Shown: positions 42,185 to 50,663 of the stretch, piece by piece
Layout of the letters: every line of letters begins with the position of its first letter
How positions within the stretch are numbered: position 1 is the first letter of the stretch
Assembly: GCA_018436725.1 (NCBI GenBank)
Contig: JAHDKT010000042.1
Coordinates: forward strand, 112,874 to 176,873
From: Synergistaceae bacterium
GTDB taxonomy: Bacteria; Synergistota; Synergistia; Synergistales; Aminobacteriaceae
Length of the DNA stretch: 64,000 nt
Reading direction: 5' to 3'
Made by a program: the position numbers and the translations under genes
The notes under the pieces: generated by a model
The model's database searches: none
What the model was told of the DNA's origin: nothing
What the model saw: only the letters and a program-made list of their open reading frames with translations

Positions 42185-43189
42185 TCAGCCGGGAGTCGCG
42201 TGCACCACGTCCGCGGCGCAGTAGGAGACGAGCCCCTGCCTGGTCATGACGACGAGTTCTCCGTTCTCTCCGATATCCGAGGCGCAGCCGATCTCGCAAC
42301 CTTCGTCGGTACTCACCGTGATCTCCTTGCCCAAAGTGGAACATGCTTCTTTGTAGAGCGAAAGGAGAGATCTTCCGCCATCGGATTCCATAGCGTTCAT
42401 AATCTCCGAGAAGCGGCATATGATTTCCGCGGCGAGTTCTCCCCGATGGATATCGCCCGCGATTTCGCCTAAAAACGCGGCTTTGGAAAGAACGGTTTCC
42501 TCTTCTTCTTTGCAATCGAGCAACGGAGAAGCTATATTAACGCCTATCCCCGTGCAACAGTCGCGAACTCTGTCCGATTCGCTGGACGCCTCGGACAGGA
42601 TACCGCATATCTTCTTGTTCTCCCAGAGCAGATCGTTGGGCCATTTGAGCGCAAGCCTAAGGGAGTAGAGCTTTTCAACCGCATACTTCACAGCAAGACC
42701 GGCGGCGAGGTTGATAAGCTGGAGTCTGCCCGGAAGAAGGCGCGGTTTGAAGAAAAAAGAGAAGAAAAGACCGCTTCCTCGAGGAGAAACCCAGCAACGG
42801 TCTCGCCTTCCTTTCCCCTGCGTCTGTTCCTCCGAGAGAACGATGACTCCCTCCGGCCGGCCTTGCCTCCCTAGCTGCTTCGCTGTTTCCTGAGTGGACA
42901 GGAGCGTATCGAAAACATGTATCTCCGACCGGGAGAAGGTTGAACATTTCAAGAGCGCTCCGATATAGGAAGGAGCAAGATCATAAGCGGGCAGTCCTCG
43001 AAGAACATACCCCTTCTGCGGAATGGAGTCGATACGGAATCCCTCTTCTACAAGGCTCCGGACATTTTTCCAGACGCTCTGCCTGGAGAGAGAGAGAATG
43101 CCGGAAAGAATGCCGCCCGAAACGATTTCGCCTCTCGCGTCCATTAAAATCCGACAGAGTTCCACAGTTCCCGGACGTGCTTTCATCAT
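42185..43189 (-). CDS. birA: BirA, biotin-[acetyl-CoA carboxylase] ligase with HTH domain
   Basis: A bifunctional BirA of 334 residues. Residues 1-65 form a winged helix (GEIVSGGILSGILSLSRQSVWKNVRSLVEEG). The ligase domain carries EEQTQGKGRRDRCWVSPRGSGLFFSF (the biotinyl-AMP loop GRGRRG reads GKGRRD) and KWPNDLLWENKKICGILSE. It attaches biotin to carboxylase subunits and may repress biotin genes, none of which lie in this window. AGGAGGAAGG precedes the ATGs at 43189 and 43186. Confidence 0.94.
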   Translation of the reverse strand: MMKARPGTVELCRILMDARGEIVSGGILSGILSLSRQSVWKNVRSLVEEGFRIDSIPQKGYVLRGLPAYDLAPSYIGALLKCSTFSRSEIHVFDTLLSTQETAKQLGRQGRPEGVIVLSEEQTQGKGRRDRCWVSPRGSGLFFSFFFKPRLLPGRLQLINLAAGLAVKYAVEKLYSLRLALKWPNDLLWENKKICGILSEASSESDRVRDCCTGIGVNIASPLLDCKEEEETVLSKAAFLGEIAGDIHRGELAAEIICRFSEIMNAMESDGGRSLLSLYKEACSTLGKEITVSTDEGCEIGCASDIGENGELVVMTRQGLVSYCAADVVHATPG

Positions 43190-43228
43190 TTTTTCGTCCT
43201 TCCTCCTGATTGGATTGCTTCGAAATGA

Positions 43229-43234
43229 TATAAT
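43229..43234 (+). promoter_or_regulatory. Predicted -10 element for prfB
   Basis: Perfect TATAAT about 48 bases before prfB, in the spacer to divergent birA. No clear -35. Confidence 0.4.
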
Positions 43235-43281
43235 AAAAAATCGTACAATACAATGCGTACCAACTATAAGGAGGAGAGAGC

Positions 43282-44383
43282 ATGGCGCTCACGCCGAATG
43301 CTACTGTTTTGGAGGAACTGCGGATCTTGCGAAAAGATCTGCAGGACAGTCTTTGACCTGGATTCGATAATACGGCAGAAAGAAACGCTTGAAGCACGAA
43401 CCACGTCTCCCGATTTCTGGAAGAAAGAGGAGAGCCGGGAGGTCTCGCGTGAAATTGCCCGTCTCCAAAGAAGCCTCGACAGCTGGAATGATGTCGAGCG
43501 TATGTACAGCGATATCGTAACGCTTGAAGAGATGCTTTCCGAGAATGAAGACGACGACCTTCAGAGAGAGTTCGAACAGACAGCCGAAAAGCTCCGGAAG
43601 TTTGCGGAAAAGGAGCAAATGTTGTTGCTTCTGTCCGAAGAGCATGACAGCAGCAACGCAATACTCACCGTGCATGCCGGTTCGGGCGGACTCGACTCTC
43701 AGGACTGGGCGGAAATGCTTTTACGCCTCTATCTTCGCTGGGCTGAACGCGAAGGTTTTTCGGCGAAGGTTCTGGACATTCTTCAGGACGAAGAAGCCGG
43801 CATAAAGAGCGCTACGGTTCTGGTTCAAGGCGAATACGCGTACGGATATCTGAAATCCGAAAAAGGAGTGCACCGGCTGGTCAGAATCTCTCCTTTCGAT
43901 GCGGCGAAACGGCGCCATACAAGTTTTGCCTCTGTCGACGTCGCTCCCGAGTTGGCGGAGGATGTTCCAATAGAGATACGTTCGGAGGACCTGAAAGTCG
44001 ATACGTTCCGTGCAAGCGGCGCAGGAGGCCAGTATGTCAATAGAACCGACTCGGCTGTCCGTATTACGCATCTTCCATCAGGAATTGTTGTCGGATGCCA
44101 GAATGAAAGATCGCAGCACATGAACCGGCAGGTGGCCATGCAGATTCTTCGAAGCCGCCTCTTCGAGAAGGCCTTGCAGGAACGGCAACAGGAACTGCTA
44201 GCAATTCAAGGCGAGAAAAAAGAGATCAGCTGGGGCAGTCAGATACGCTCATATGTTCTGCATCCATATACGATCGCGAAAGACCATAGAACCGGCTTCG
44301 AAATGGGCAACGTACAGGCCGTGCTCGACGGAGATATCGACAGTTTTATAATGAGTTTTCTCAGGTGGAAACGACAGAAGTAA
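43282..44383 (+). CDS. prfB: Peptide chain release factor 2, with programmed +1 frameshift
   Basis: RF2 terminates at UGA and UAA. The reading frame from the ATG at 43282 (AAGGAGGAGAG upstream) runs 24 codons (MALTPNATVLEELRIL...) to CTT and then meets TGA at 43354-43356; after a +1 shift it continues GAC CTG GAT for 342 codons to 44383. The product is 366 residues, with the catalytic GGQ in RASGAGGQYVNRTDSAV (about 235-250). The SPF anticodon-like motif appears as RISPFD, with the RF2-specific context. An AGGA Shine-Dalgarno-like stretch lies four bases before the CTT. The frame upstream of 43355 in the second reading frame is not coding. Confidence 0.97.
43343..43357 (+). promoter_or_regulatory. 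prfB +1 frameshift site
   Basis: AGGACAGTCTTTGAC: an AGGA stimulator, then CUU-UGA-C, where slow reading of UGA by RF2 lets the P-site tRNA-Leu slip +1. This is the conserved autoregulatory cassette of bacterial prfB. Confidence 0.95.
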
Positions 44384-44410
44384 TAAATACAGCCCGGGAG
44401 GATCCCGACC

Positions 44411-46276
44411 ATGATCTTGTTTCGCCTTTTAATTTGCGCTTTTGTTCTTCTCTTCGCCCCGGCGGAAAAGTTGGAAGCATCGGTTTTCAATCCTTCTGTT
44501 TCTGTTCTGGAAGCGCGAGCCCTGCGTGCCGGAATGAAGGGGTATGCGCTCACGGTCGTTTCCGGGAGGGAAATAGTACGATTCCCCGTGGAGATAGTCA
44601 GCGTGATCCCCGGTAAAGGAATCCCTCGTCATCTGATCATGATAAAAGCTTCCGGCCCCGTCATAGAAAAAACAGGAGGTATTGCCGCAGGAATGAGCGG
44701 TAGTCCTGTCTACATCAACGGCAAGCTTATCGGAGCGATCGGATACGGCTGGAATTTCAGCGAACATACACTCGGTCTCGTTACACCTTTCGAGGATATG
44801 GCTTCGGTGTGGAACTGGCCTGAAAAACCGGTAAGCATACCTCCCGCACCGCCGCTGGGCAGCGTAGAAGGGAAAAAAGATATCCCTACCGCCGAAGAGA
44901 AAGAGAGCGAAGAGGCGGACGAAGAGACGTCCGAGAACGACGATGATGAAAACTTGGTCGTCCCGGTTCCAGCGGAGCCGAGCTTATCTCCGCTTTTTAT
45001 CGATGGGATCAGCGCCCGGAAGGCGTCCGAAATAGCGAAGATTCTCGGCGGCGGACGGTATATCCCGGGCGGCGCATTCACCGACGACATCCCGGTCGAG
45101 ATGAACGCCGGAATGTCGCCTGGAGATGCTATCACAGTGCTTCTCGCATGGGGAGACGTAACGATAGGAGCGACCGGGACATTGACCGCCATAGCCCCCG
45201 ACGGACGATTCATCGCCTTCGCCCACCCCTTTCTCGGAAGAGGTGCGGTAAATTATCCCGTTGCGAGAGCATATATTCACAATGTCGTTCCCAGTATGGA
45301 AGCTCCATTCAAGGTGGGAAGCCCTCTGAAGATCGTTGGAACGGTCACTCAGGACAGACCGCAAGGAATTGGAGGGAGAATCGGCTACTTTACACCCTCC
45401 ATTTCCGCAACGCTCGTTTTTTCCGATGGAGAGCGAAGCGTCAAAGAGCGGAAGCGTTTTCATGTCGTACCGGACCCGTTTCTTGGGGGAAAACTCACGG
45501 CAGGCGTCTTCACGGGTTTGATCGATGATTTATGGGGACGGAAGGGTCAGGGTACTGCTACGTTGACGCTGACCGTACAGGGGAGAGGGTTGATCAGCGG
45601 CTGGACACGGACGAACATGTTCTTTTCCGAAACCGATCTTGCCGCCGCAGCACTGAAGGAGACCAGCGAACTGCTGGAGGTTGTTTTTCTCAATCCGTTC
45701 GCTGAAGTGTATCCCCTGGGCATTACTGTGACGACCGAGTTTTCCTCTCTTCCCAAGCTGATGTACGTCGAAGGGGTGAACTTGAAAGGAGAGTCTTTCT
45801 CCGCCGGTGAAACCATCGACGTCGAAATTCTTCTTCGTCCCTACAGAAAAAAACAGGTAAAAAAATCTTTTCAGATCGTCATACCCAAGGACGCGGCGGG
45901 CGTCTGCGAAATCCTTGTTCGAGGAGGCGGGATAGAACCCTTGAACCAGTCGGCCATCATCCAGGGGTGGAAAACGATCGACAACTTTCGCCAGCTTTTT
46001 ACCGAGATGTCCGCCTTGGAAACCAACAACGAACTCATCCTCGAGTTCAACTACGAAAAAAGACAGAAGGGCGGCAGAGGCCGCGGAGAAGACGAGGAGC
46101 CTGTATCCAAGGAAGAACAGGAACTTTTAAGCGAGTTAAAACAGCGCAGGCTGAAAGACGGAACGCTCCAGATCTTTAAATCCGAGTTCGTCGTCGAAGG
46201 GCTTCTCAGGAAACTGATTACGGTGAAACCCTCCGATGGCTCGGCGAACTCCGACAATGGAGAAACGGAGAACTAA
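44411..46276 (+). CDS. SpoIVB-type S55 peptidase domain protein, exported
   Basis: A 621-residue protein with an N-terminal signal sequence (hydrophobic residues 2-16). GGIAAGMSGSPVYINGKLIGAIGYG (about 89-113) holds the S55 serine (Ser96 or Ser98), and GTLTAIAPDGRFIAFAHPFLGRG (about 257-280) has a candidate catalytic His. The middle (about 145-195) is acidic and low-complexity. In SpoIVB of sporulating Bacillus the His precedes the Ser; here the order is reversed, as in a broader family of non-sporulating bacteria. No sporulation genes are nearby. tmk follows by four bases. Substrate unknown. Confidence 0.8.
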   Translation: MILFRLLICAFVLLFAPAEKLEASVFNPSVSVLEARALRAGMKGYALTVVSGREIVRFPVEIVSVIPGKGIPRHLIMIKASGPVIEKTGGIAAGMSGSPVYINGKLIGAIGYGWNFSEHTLGLVTPFEDMASVWNWPEKPVSIPPAPPLGSVEGKKDIPTAEEKESEEADEETSENDDDENLVVPVPAEPSLSPLFIDGISARKASEIAKILGGGRYIPGGAFTDDIPVEMNAGMSPGDAITVLLAWGDVTIGATGTLTAIAPDGRFIAFAHPFLGRGAVNYPVARAYIHNVVPSMEAPFKVGSPLKIVGTVTQDRPQGIGGRIGYFTPSISATLVFSDGERSVKERKRFHVVPDPFLGGKLTAGVFTGLIDDLWGRKGQGTATLTLTVQGRGLISGWTRTNMFFSETDLAAAALKETSELLEVVFLNPFAEVYPLGITVTTEFSSLPKLMYVEGVNLKGESFSAGETIDVEILLRPYRKKQVKKSFQIVIPKDAAGVCEILVRGGGIEPLNQSAIIQGWKTIDNFRQLFTEMSALETNNELILEFNYEKRQKGGRGRGEDEEPVSKEEQELLSELKQRRLKDGTLQIFKSEFVVEGLLRKLITVKPSDGSANSDNGETEN

Positions 46277-46280
46277 CGCC

Positions 46281-46895
46281 GTGTTCATTACCTTTGAAGG
46301 AATCGACGGGTGCGGAAAATCGACACAAGCGGATTTGCTGGTCCGGCGATTAAAAAAGGAAACGTTCGGAACGCGTCCTATTTTATGGACAAGAGAGCCG
46401 GGAGGTTGGGAAGGCGGAGCCTGGATACGGGAGAGAATCCTGAAAGACCGGTTCCTTCATCCGATGAGCGAACTCTTTCTCTTTTTGGTCGACCGATGCG
46501 AGCATGTGCGAAGGGAAATTCTTCCCGTTCTCGAAAATGGAGGAATCGTAGTGTGCGAGCGGTATACTGATTCCACTTTGGCCTACCAGTCATGGGGAAG
46601 AGGCATACAGCCCGAAAGAATCGAATCGTTGTTCGAGTGGTGCGCTTTTCCTCAACCCGACTTGACTTTTTGGCTCGACCTTCCCGTGAAGGAGGCAATG
46701 GAGCGAGTCGCCTCGCGCGGAGGACGCGACCGTTTCGAGTCCGAGGGGTACGCTTTTCTGGAGAAAGTCCGCACGGGTTTCTCCTCGCTCGCAGCGAGAG
46801 AGCCCGAGAGAATACTCAGAGCGGAAGCCTCCGAAGAAGCACAGGCTCTTTCCTCGAAGCTCTTCTCGCTCCTGGAGGTGTCTCGATCCCGTTGA
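46281..46895 (+). CDS. tmk: Thymidylate kinase
   Basis: Tmk phosphorylates dTMP. It starts VFITFEGIDGCGKSTQADLL (P-loop at 7-14), with TREPGG near 39-44, CERYTDSTLAYQ and a lid with RGGRDRFE. The GTG at 46281 gives the usual N-terminus and has GGAG ten bases upstream; the ATG at 46257 lies inside the previous gene without a ribosome site. 204 residues. The following yaaR start (TTG) overlaps the tmk stop. Confidence 0.95.
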   Translation: MFITFEGIDGCGKSTQADLLVRRLKKETFGTRPILWTREPGGWEGGAWIRERILKDRFLHPMSELFLFLVDRCEHVRREILPVLENGGIVVCERYTDSTLAYQSWGRGIQPERIESLFEWCAFPQPDLTFWLDLPVKEAMERVASRGGRDRFESEGYAFLEKVRTGFSSLAAREPERILRAEASEEAQALSSKLFSLLEVSRSR

Positions 46896-47329
46896 GGGTA
46901 AAAAAAGCATCCAAGGAAACACTGAGCGGGGGCGAATTCGGTAAGACGTCGAAAAAAAGCGGACAATTTCCAACCAGTCAGCCTTCTACCGCGTCCGTTT
47001 TCTCGGCGTCTCTTGAGGATGCCGAAATCCGAGAGCTTCTGGAACGCTTGGATATTATCGGGAGGAAACTCTCGGTCTTCCCTGCGGAAGCGCTTCTTCT
47101 CCAGTATAGAAAACTCGTCGCGGAGCTGGTGCGCCGTGCCGTTGCAGGGTTGCGCGTCCGCCGCGATATGAAGTGGCGAAGAGGAGACAGGAACTTTTTC
47201 GTTATCGTCGAGAGGACGGAATCAATGCTCGACGAACTCGAAATAGTGTTCGCGCGCGAGGGAGAACGCACACGGATGCTGCAAATAATGGAGGAAATCA
47301 AAGGATGTCTCTTTTCTCTCCTGTTCTGA
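46892..47329 (+). CDS. yaaR: YaaR-family protein (DUF327)
   Basis: The 145-residue protein has a Ser/Lys-rich N-terminal tail, then the helical DUF327 core: ELLERLDIIGRKLSVFPAEALLLQYRKLV and DMKWRRGDRNFFVIVE near its end. The function of YaaR is unknown. The order tmk-yaaR-holB-yaaT is that of Bacillus. TTG at 46892 sits in the tmk stop (TTGA), with GGAGGTG 11 bases before. Confidence 0.8.
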   Translation: MRVKKASKETLSGGEFGKTSKKSGQFPTSQPSTASVFSASLEDAEIRELLERLDIIGRKLSVFPAEALLLQYRKLVAELVRRAVAGLRVRRDMKWRRGDRNFFVIVERTESMLDELEIVFAREGERTRMLQIMEEIKGCLFSLLF

Positions 47330-48114
47330 GTACACAAGATGACTCCAATGCACATAGGCCGTCATGGCGTGATTGCGAGGCGTGGAAACGAATGGCAAGC
47401 TTGGCCCTGGAAGGAAGTTTTCCTCATTCCTGCGCCTTGGTGACCGCAGAGGATTTTCACACCGAGATCGCCCTTGGAATAGCCAAGATGCTTCTTTGCA
47501 ACAACGGACGGGGAGGCGACGGATGCCCGGTGTGCGCCTCATGGTCGGGAGGGCAGCATCCCGATCTTGTGGTCGGAGGCGCGCCCTCGCAACCGCCTTC
47601 GATCGACACGTGCCGCGAGATAATCAACACAACGGCGTATCGTCCTGTCGTCTCGCCCAAAAGAGTAGTTGTTCTCTTCGCCGCCGACAGAATGATGCTG
47701 CCCGCGGCAAACAGCCTTTTAAAACTTGCGGAAGAACCGCCGGAGTATGTCCATATACTATTTATGTTGTCGGACGAAAAGCTTTTTCTTCCTACGCTGA
47801 GGAGCCGTTCGTGGACAGTTTCACTTCCTCTGCACCGGCAGGAGGAGCGTTATTCGCCGCCCCGGACCGATGAAGAATGGGTCCGATGGATTGAAAAGTA
47901 TGCCAAAGCTGAAGTCGATGAGCTGATAATGCTCTTTACGCCATGGATTTCCTTTGAGATCGAACGCAAGGCGTATGAAAGAGCCGCGAAGCTTGAACGC
48001 TTGCGCCTTTTGATTCAAACGAAACGCCTCTCCCGCACCATGGTTCTCGACCTTATCGTATTGGCTCTCAAGGAGGGTATTGTTTTTGAGCATTCATTTG
48101 GCGATTTTTGGTAA
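47305..48114 (+). CDS. holB: DNA polymerase III delta prime subunit
   Basis: A 269-residue clamp-loader subunit. The AADRMMLPAANSLLKLAEEPPEYVHILFML segment (about 130-160) and LPTLRSRSW match the delta-prime consensus. No P-loop is present and only a CPVC pair remains of the zinc module, so it is a non-ATPase stator, as expected of delta prime. The ATG at 47305 has GGAGG ten bases upstream and overlaps yaaR by 25 bases. Confidence 0.88.
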   Translation: MSLFSPVLSTQDDSNAHRPSWRDCEAWKRMASLALEGSFPHSCALVTAEDFHTEIALGIAKMLLCNNGRGGDGCPVCASWSGGQHPDLVVGGAPSQPPSIDTCREIINTTAYRPVVSPKRVVVLFAADRMMLPAANSLLKLAEEPPEYVHILFMLSDEKLFLPTLRSRSWTVSLPLHRQEERYSPPRTDEEWVRWIEKYAKAEVDELIMLFTPWISFEIERKAYERAAKLERLRLLIQTKRLSRTMVLDLIVLALKEGIVFEHSFGDFW

Positions 48115-49681
48115 ACCCCGTTATCTCGGACTTCTCGACATCGAGGCTCCTTTTTTTCCGAGGGGGACATGGCTGGTGGTCGAAACGATGAGAGGATCGG
48201 AAATAGCTCTCCTCGGCGGGCCCCTTTCTGTCGAGCAAGAGGCGCGATACAGAACCTCCTGCAATGACGATGCCTCGGACGGTCAGGTCAAAGGAGGAGA
48301 GCCTATTCTCCAGGAGATTTCGCTTACACGCATTGCGTCGGGCGAGGATATGGACGCAGCCGCCCGTGAACGAGAGGAAGAAGACGAGGTTCTCGTCAAG
48401 GCGAGAATGCTGCTGCGGAATCACAGCCTCTCAATGAAGCTTGTCGATGTAGAATATCTCCTCGACAAGAAAAAACTTTTTTTCTATTTCACATCCGAAC
48501 AGCGAGTGGATTTTCGAGCTTATGTACGCGATCTTGCAAAAGAGTTCAAAACCCGTATCGAGCTTCGCCAGATAGGCGTTCGCGACGAAGCGAAGACTGT
48601 AAAAGGAATAGCTCCATGCGGTCGGGAGTGCTGCTGCAGTCACTGGCTCCATAGATTTACTCCGATTTGCATCAAAATGGTCAAAGAGCAGAATCTCGCC
48701 CTCAACCCAACGAAAATTTCCGGCATTTGCGGGCGCCTCATGTGCTGTATGTCCTACGAACATACCTCCTACAGCCTCCTCTGGAAATCGCTTCCGAACC
48801 CCGGTGCGAAAATTCGGACCGCTTCCGGCAACTTTGTTGTTGAGGGTGTGGAGTTATCATCCGACTCTGTACGCGTTCGTCGCCCTGATGGAGGAAGCCT
48901 GCTTGTAACAGTCGAAGACTTCCCGCGTTTCAAAGAAACTGTCCTGGAAGGGCGCGAATGGGAAGAACCTTCGCGTGCACCGCGTGAATGGGGAGGCTTC
49001 GAAAGCTCTTCGGGAAAACCAACCCGCCAGTTTTCCGATGAATCGTCACGCGTTTCCAAGAGAAAAGCCGGGGAATCCGGAGGAAGGGAACGTCGTCCCG
49101 ACCAGGCGATTCAGCCAGGAGAGAAAAAAAGTGAAGCTAAACCTCTCACAACCGGCATGGACAAACCCAAGACTGAAAAAGAAAAACAGCTTTCGGAGAG
49201 CGCCCCTGCAGGCGAGGGCGCTGTCAAATCTGCGAAAAAAAAGAGAAGAAGAAAAAAAACCTCTTCCGCTCCCGACAAGAAAAACCAAGCTGGAACACAG
49301 CCCGTTCGTCAGCAGGAACGCGGAGAAACCCAATCTTCGGAAGCGAAACACTCTAGCGGGCATTCTTCCGGAGATCGTCCGCATAAAAAAAACACTGGTC
49401 CGGAGAAAGCTCCGAACACCCCCCCCGCCGAAAGAACCGAAGGTAGCGCCTCTTCTCCGGAGAAGGGCGGAGAACCGACCGGCAGACGTTCCAACTCCAG
49501 AAGGAGGCGCTCCGGTAAAGGCGGCAACAGAGAGCAAAAGGAACAGAAAAGCCCTCAGGAACAAGCGGCGGAAGGGTCTGAGACAACCCTCGGCGGGGCT
49601 CGGCAAAAGAAACAGCGGTCCCCGAAACCGCAAAATCGTCTAGAGTCGGGTGAGCAGCGCAAGGAGAAGGAAGATGCGTAA
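48086..49681 (+). CDS. yaaT: PSP1-domain protein YaaT with a long basic disordered tail
   Basis: Residues from about 100 to 260 match the PSP1/YaaT core, with GIAPCGRECCCSHWL and GICGRLMCCMSYEH Cys clusters (related YaaT in Bacillus takes part in a complex affecting RNase Y). From about residue 290 to 531 the protein becomes a low-complexity tail rich in Lys, Glu, Ser, Gln and Pro with a KKKRRRKK block. Ordinary YaaT is near 275 residues. TTG at 48086 has AGGAGGG eight bases before. It overlaps holB by 29 bases. Confidence 0.85.
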   Translation: MSIHLAIFGKPRYLGLLDIEAPFFPRGTWLVVETMRGSEIALLGGPLSVEQEARYRTSCNDDASDGQVKGGEPILQEISLTRIASGEDMDAAAREREEEDEVLVKARMLLRNHSLSMKLVDVEYLLDKKKLFFYFTSEQRVDFRAYVRDLAKEFKTRIELRQIGVRDEAKTVKGIAPCGRECCCSHWLHRFTPICIKMVKEQNLALNPTKISGICGRLMCCMSYEHTSYSLLWKSLPNPGAKIRTASGNFVVEGVELSSDSVRVRRPDGGSLLVTVEDFPRFKETVLEGREWEEPSRAPREWGGFESSSGKPTRQFSDESSRVSKRKAGESGGRERRPDQAIQPGEKKSEAKPLTTGMDKPKTEKEKQLSESAPAGEGAVKSAKKKRRRKKTSSAPDKKNQAGTQPVRQQERGETQSSEAKHSSGHSSGDRPHKKNTGPEKAPNTPPAERTEGSASSPEKGGEPTGRRSNSRRRRSGKGGNREQKEQKSPQEQAAEGSETTLGGARQKKQRSPKPQNRLESGEQRKEKEDA

Positions 49682-49721
49682 GATATGCACTGCATGTTCC
49701 AAAGAGGAGGCGCATTGAGTC

Positions 49722-50663
49722 ATGTCTTTTTTCGAAAAACTCAAACAAGGCCTGCGGGGTGTTCGTAAAAAATGGAGTGAAGGTCTCTCCGGCGTATTCT
49801 CCGGAGGAACAATCGATGAAGACTTCTGGGAACGGCTCGAAGAGGTGCTCATCTCCGGAGATGTGGGGATCACGCTCTCGCTGCGTCTGATCGAGCAATT
49901 GAAAAAAGAAGCCCGCGCACGAAACGCCGGAACTCCCGAGGAGCTGTTCAAGTTCTTTGCCGAGATTCTGACCGCTCGCCTTTCATCTGTTCCTCTGATG
50001 GGGCAACCTGTGCAGGCAACCAAAGACTCCTTGACGATAGTGCTTCTCGTGGGAGTCAACGGAAGCGGAAAGACGACCACTGCGGGAAAGCTCGCCTCTC
50101 GATGGACCAAAGATGGCATGCGTGTTGTGTTTGCGGCTGCGGACACATTTCGTGCAGCCGCGATAGATCAACTCAAGGTTTGGGGTGAACGATCAGGAGT
50201 CCGCGTCATTGCGCAGCAACAGGGAAGCGATGCCGCCGCCGTTGCCTTCGACGCGCTTTCCGCCGCAAAATCGAGCCGGGCGAATGTGCTTCTCGTCGAT
50301 ACGGCCGGACGCCTTCACTCAAAACACAATCTGATGGAAGAGCTGGGGAAAATTTACCGCGTGCTTGACAAAGAACGCGGAGACTGCCGTCTCGAAACCC
50401 TGTTGGTTCTGGACGCGGTCATGGGCCAGAACGGGTTGGCCCAAGCGGAGACCTTCAATAAGATTCTCCCGCTCTCGGGTGTTGTGCTTTCAAAATACGA
50501 CAACACCGCGAAGGGAGGAATTATCCTCGCAATCGCCGAGGAGTTGAAGATGCCGGTGCGGTACGTCGGCCTCGGCGAAGGGGAGGATGATCTGCGCCCC
50601 TTCGATGTCGAAGAGTTTGTCCAAGCTCTTCTGGAGGGAGAGAAAAATGGCGGACGAGAATAA
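49722..50663 (+). CDS. ftsY: Signal recognition particle receptor FtsY
   Basis: The SRP receptor GTPase for membrane protein targeting. A short N domain (residues 1-95) precedes VGVNGSGKTTTAGKLA (about 108-123), DTFRAAAIDQLKVW, DTAGRLH, and the G4 region LSKYDNTAKGG (normally TKLDGTAKGG). No acidic A domain is present, giving 313 residues. The SKYD change in the G4 motif is unusual. Located in the tmk-to-purB run. Confidence 0.94.
   Translation: MSFFEKLKQGLRGVRKKWSEGLSGVFSGGTIDEDFWERLEEVLISGDVGITLSLRLIEQLKKEARARNAGTPEELFKFFAEILTARLSSVPLMGQPVQATKDSLTIVLLVGVNGSGKTTTAGKLASRWTKDGMRVVFAAADTFRAAAIDQLKVWGERSGVRVIAQQQGSDAAAVAFDALSAAKSSRANVLLVDTAGRLHSKHNLMEELGKIYRVLDKERGDCRLETLLVLDAVMGQNGLAQAETFNKILPLSGVVLSKYDNTAKGGIILAIAEELKMPVRYVGLGEGEDDLRPFDVEEFVQALLEGEKNGGRE

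Noticed and set aside
43253..44383. prfB as one uninterrupted frame beginning before 43282
   Set aside because: The upstream part encodes a sequence unrelated to RF2; the real N-terminus is in the other frame ahead of the CTT-TGA-C site.
46592..46891. A 100-residue N-terminal extension of YaaR overlapping tmk
   Set aside because: It is an Arg-rich out-of-frame reading of tmk; the TTG at 46892 with a ribosome site is better.
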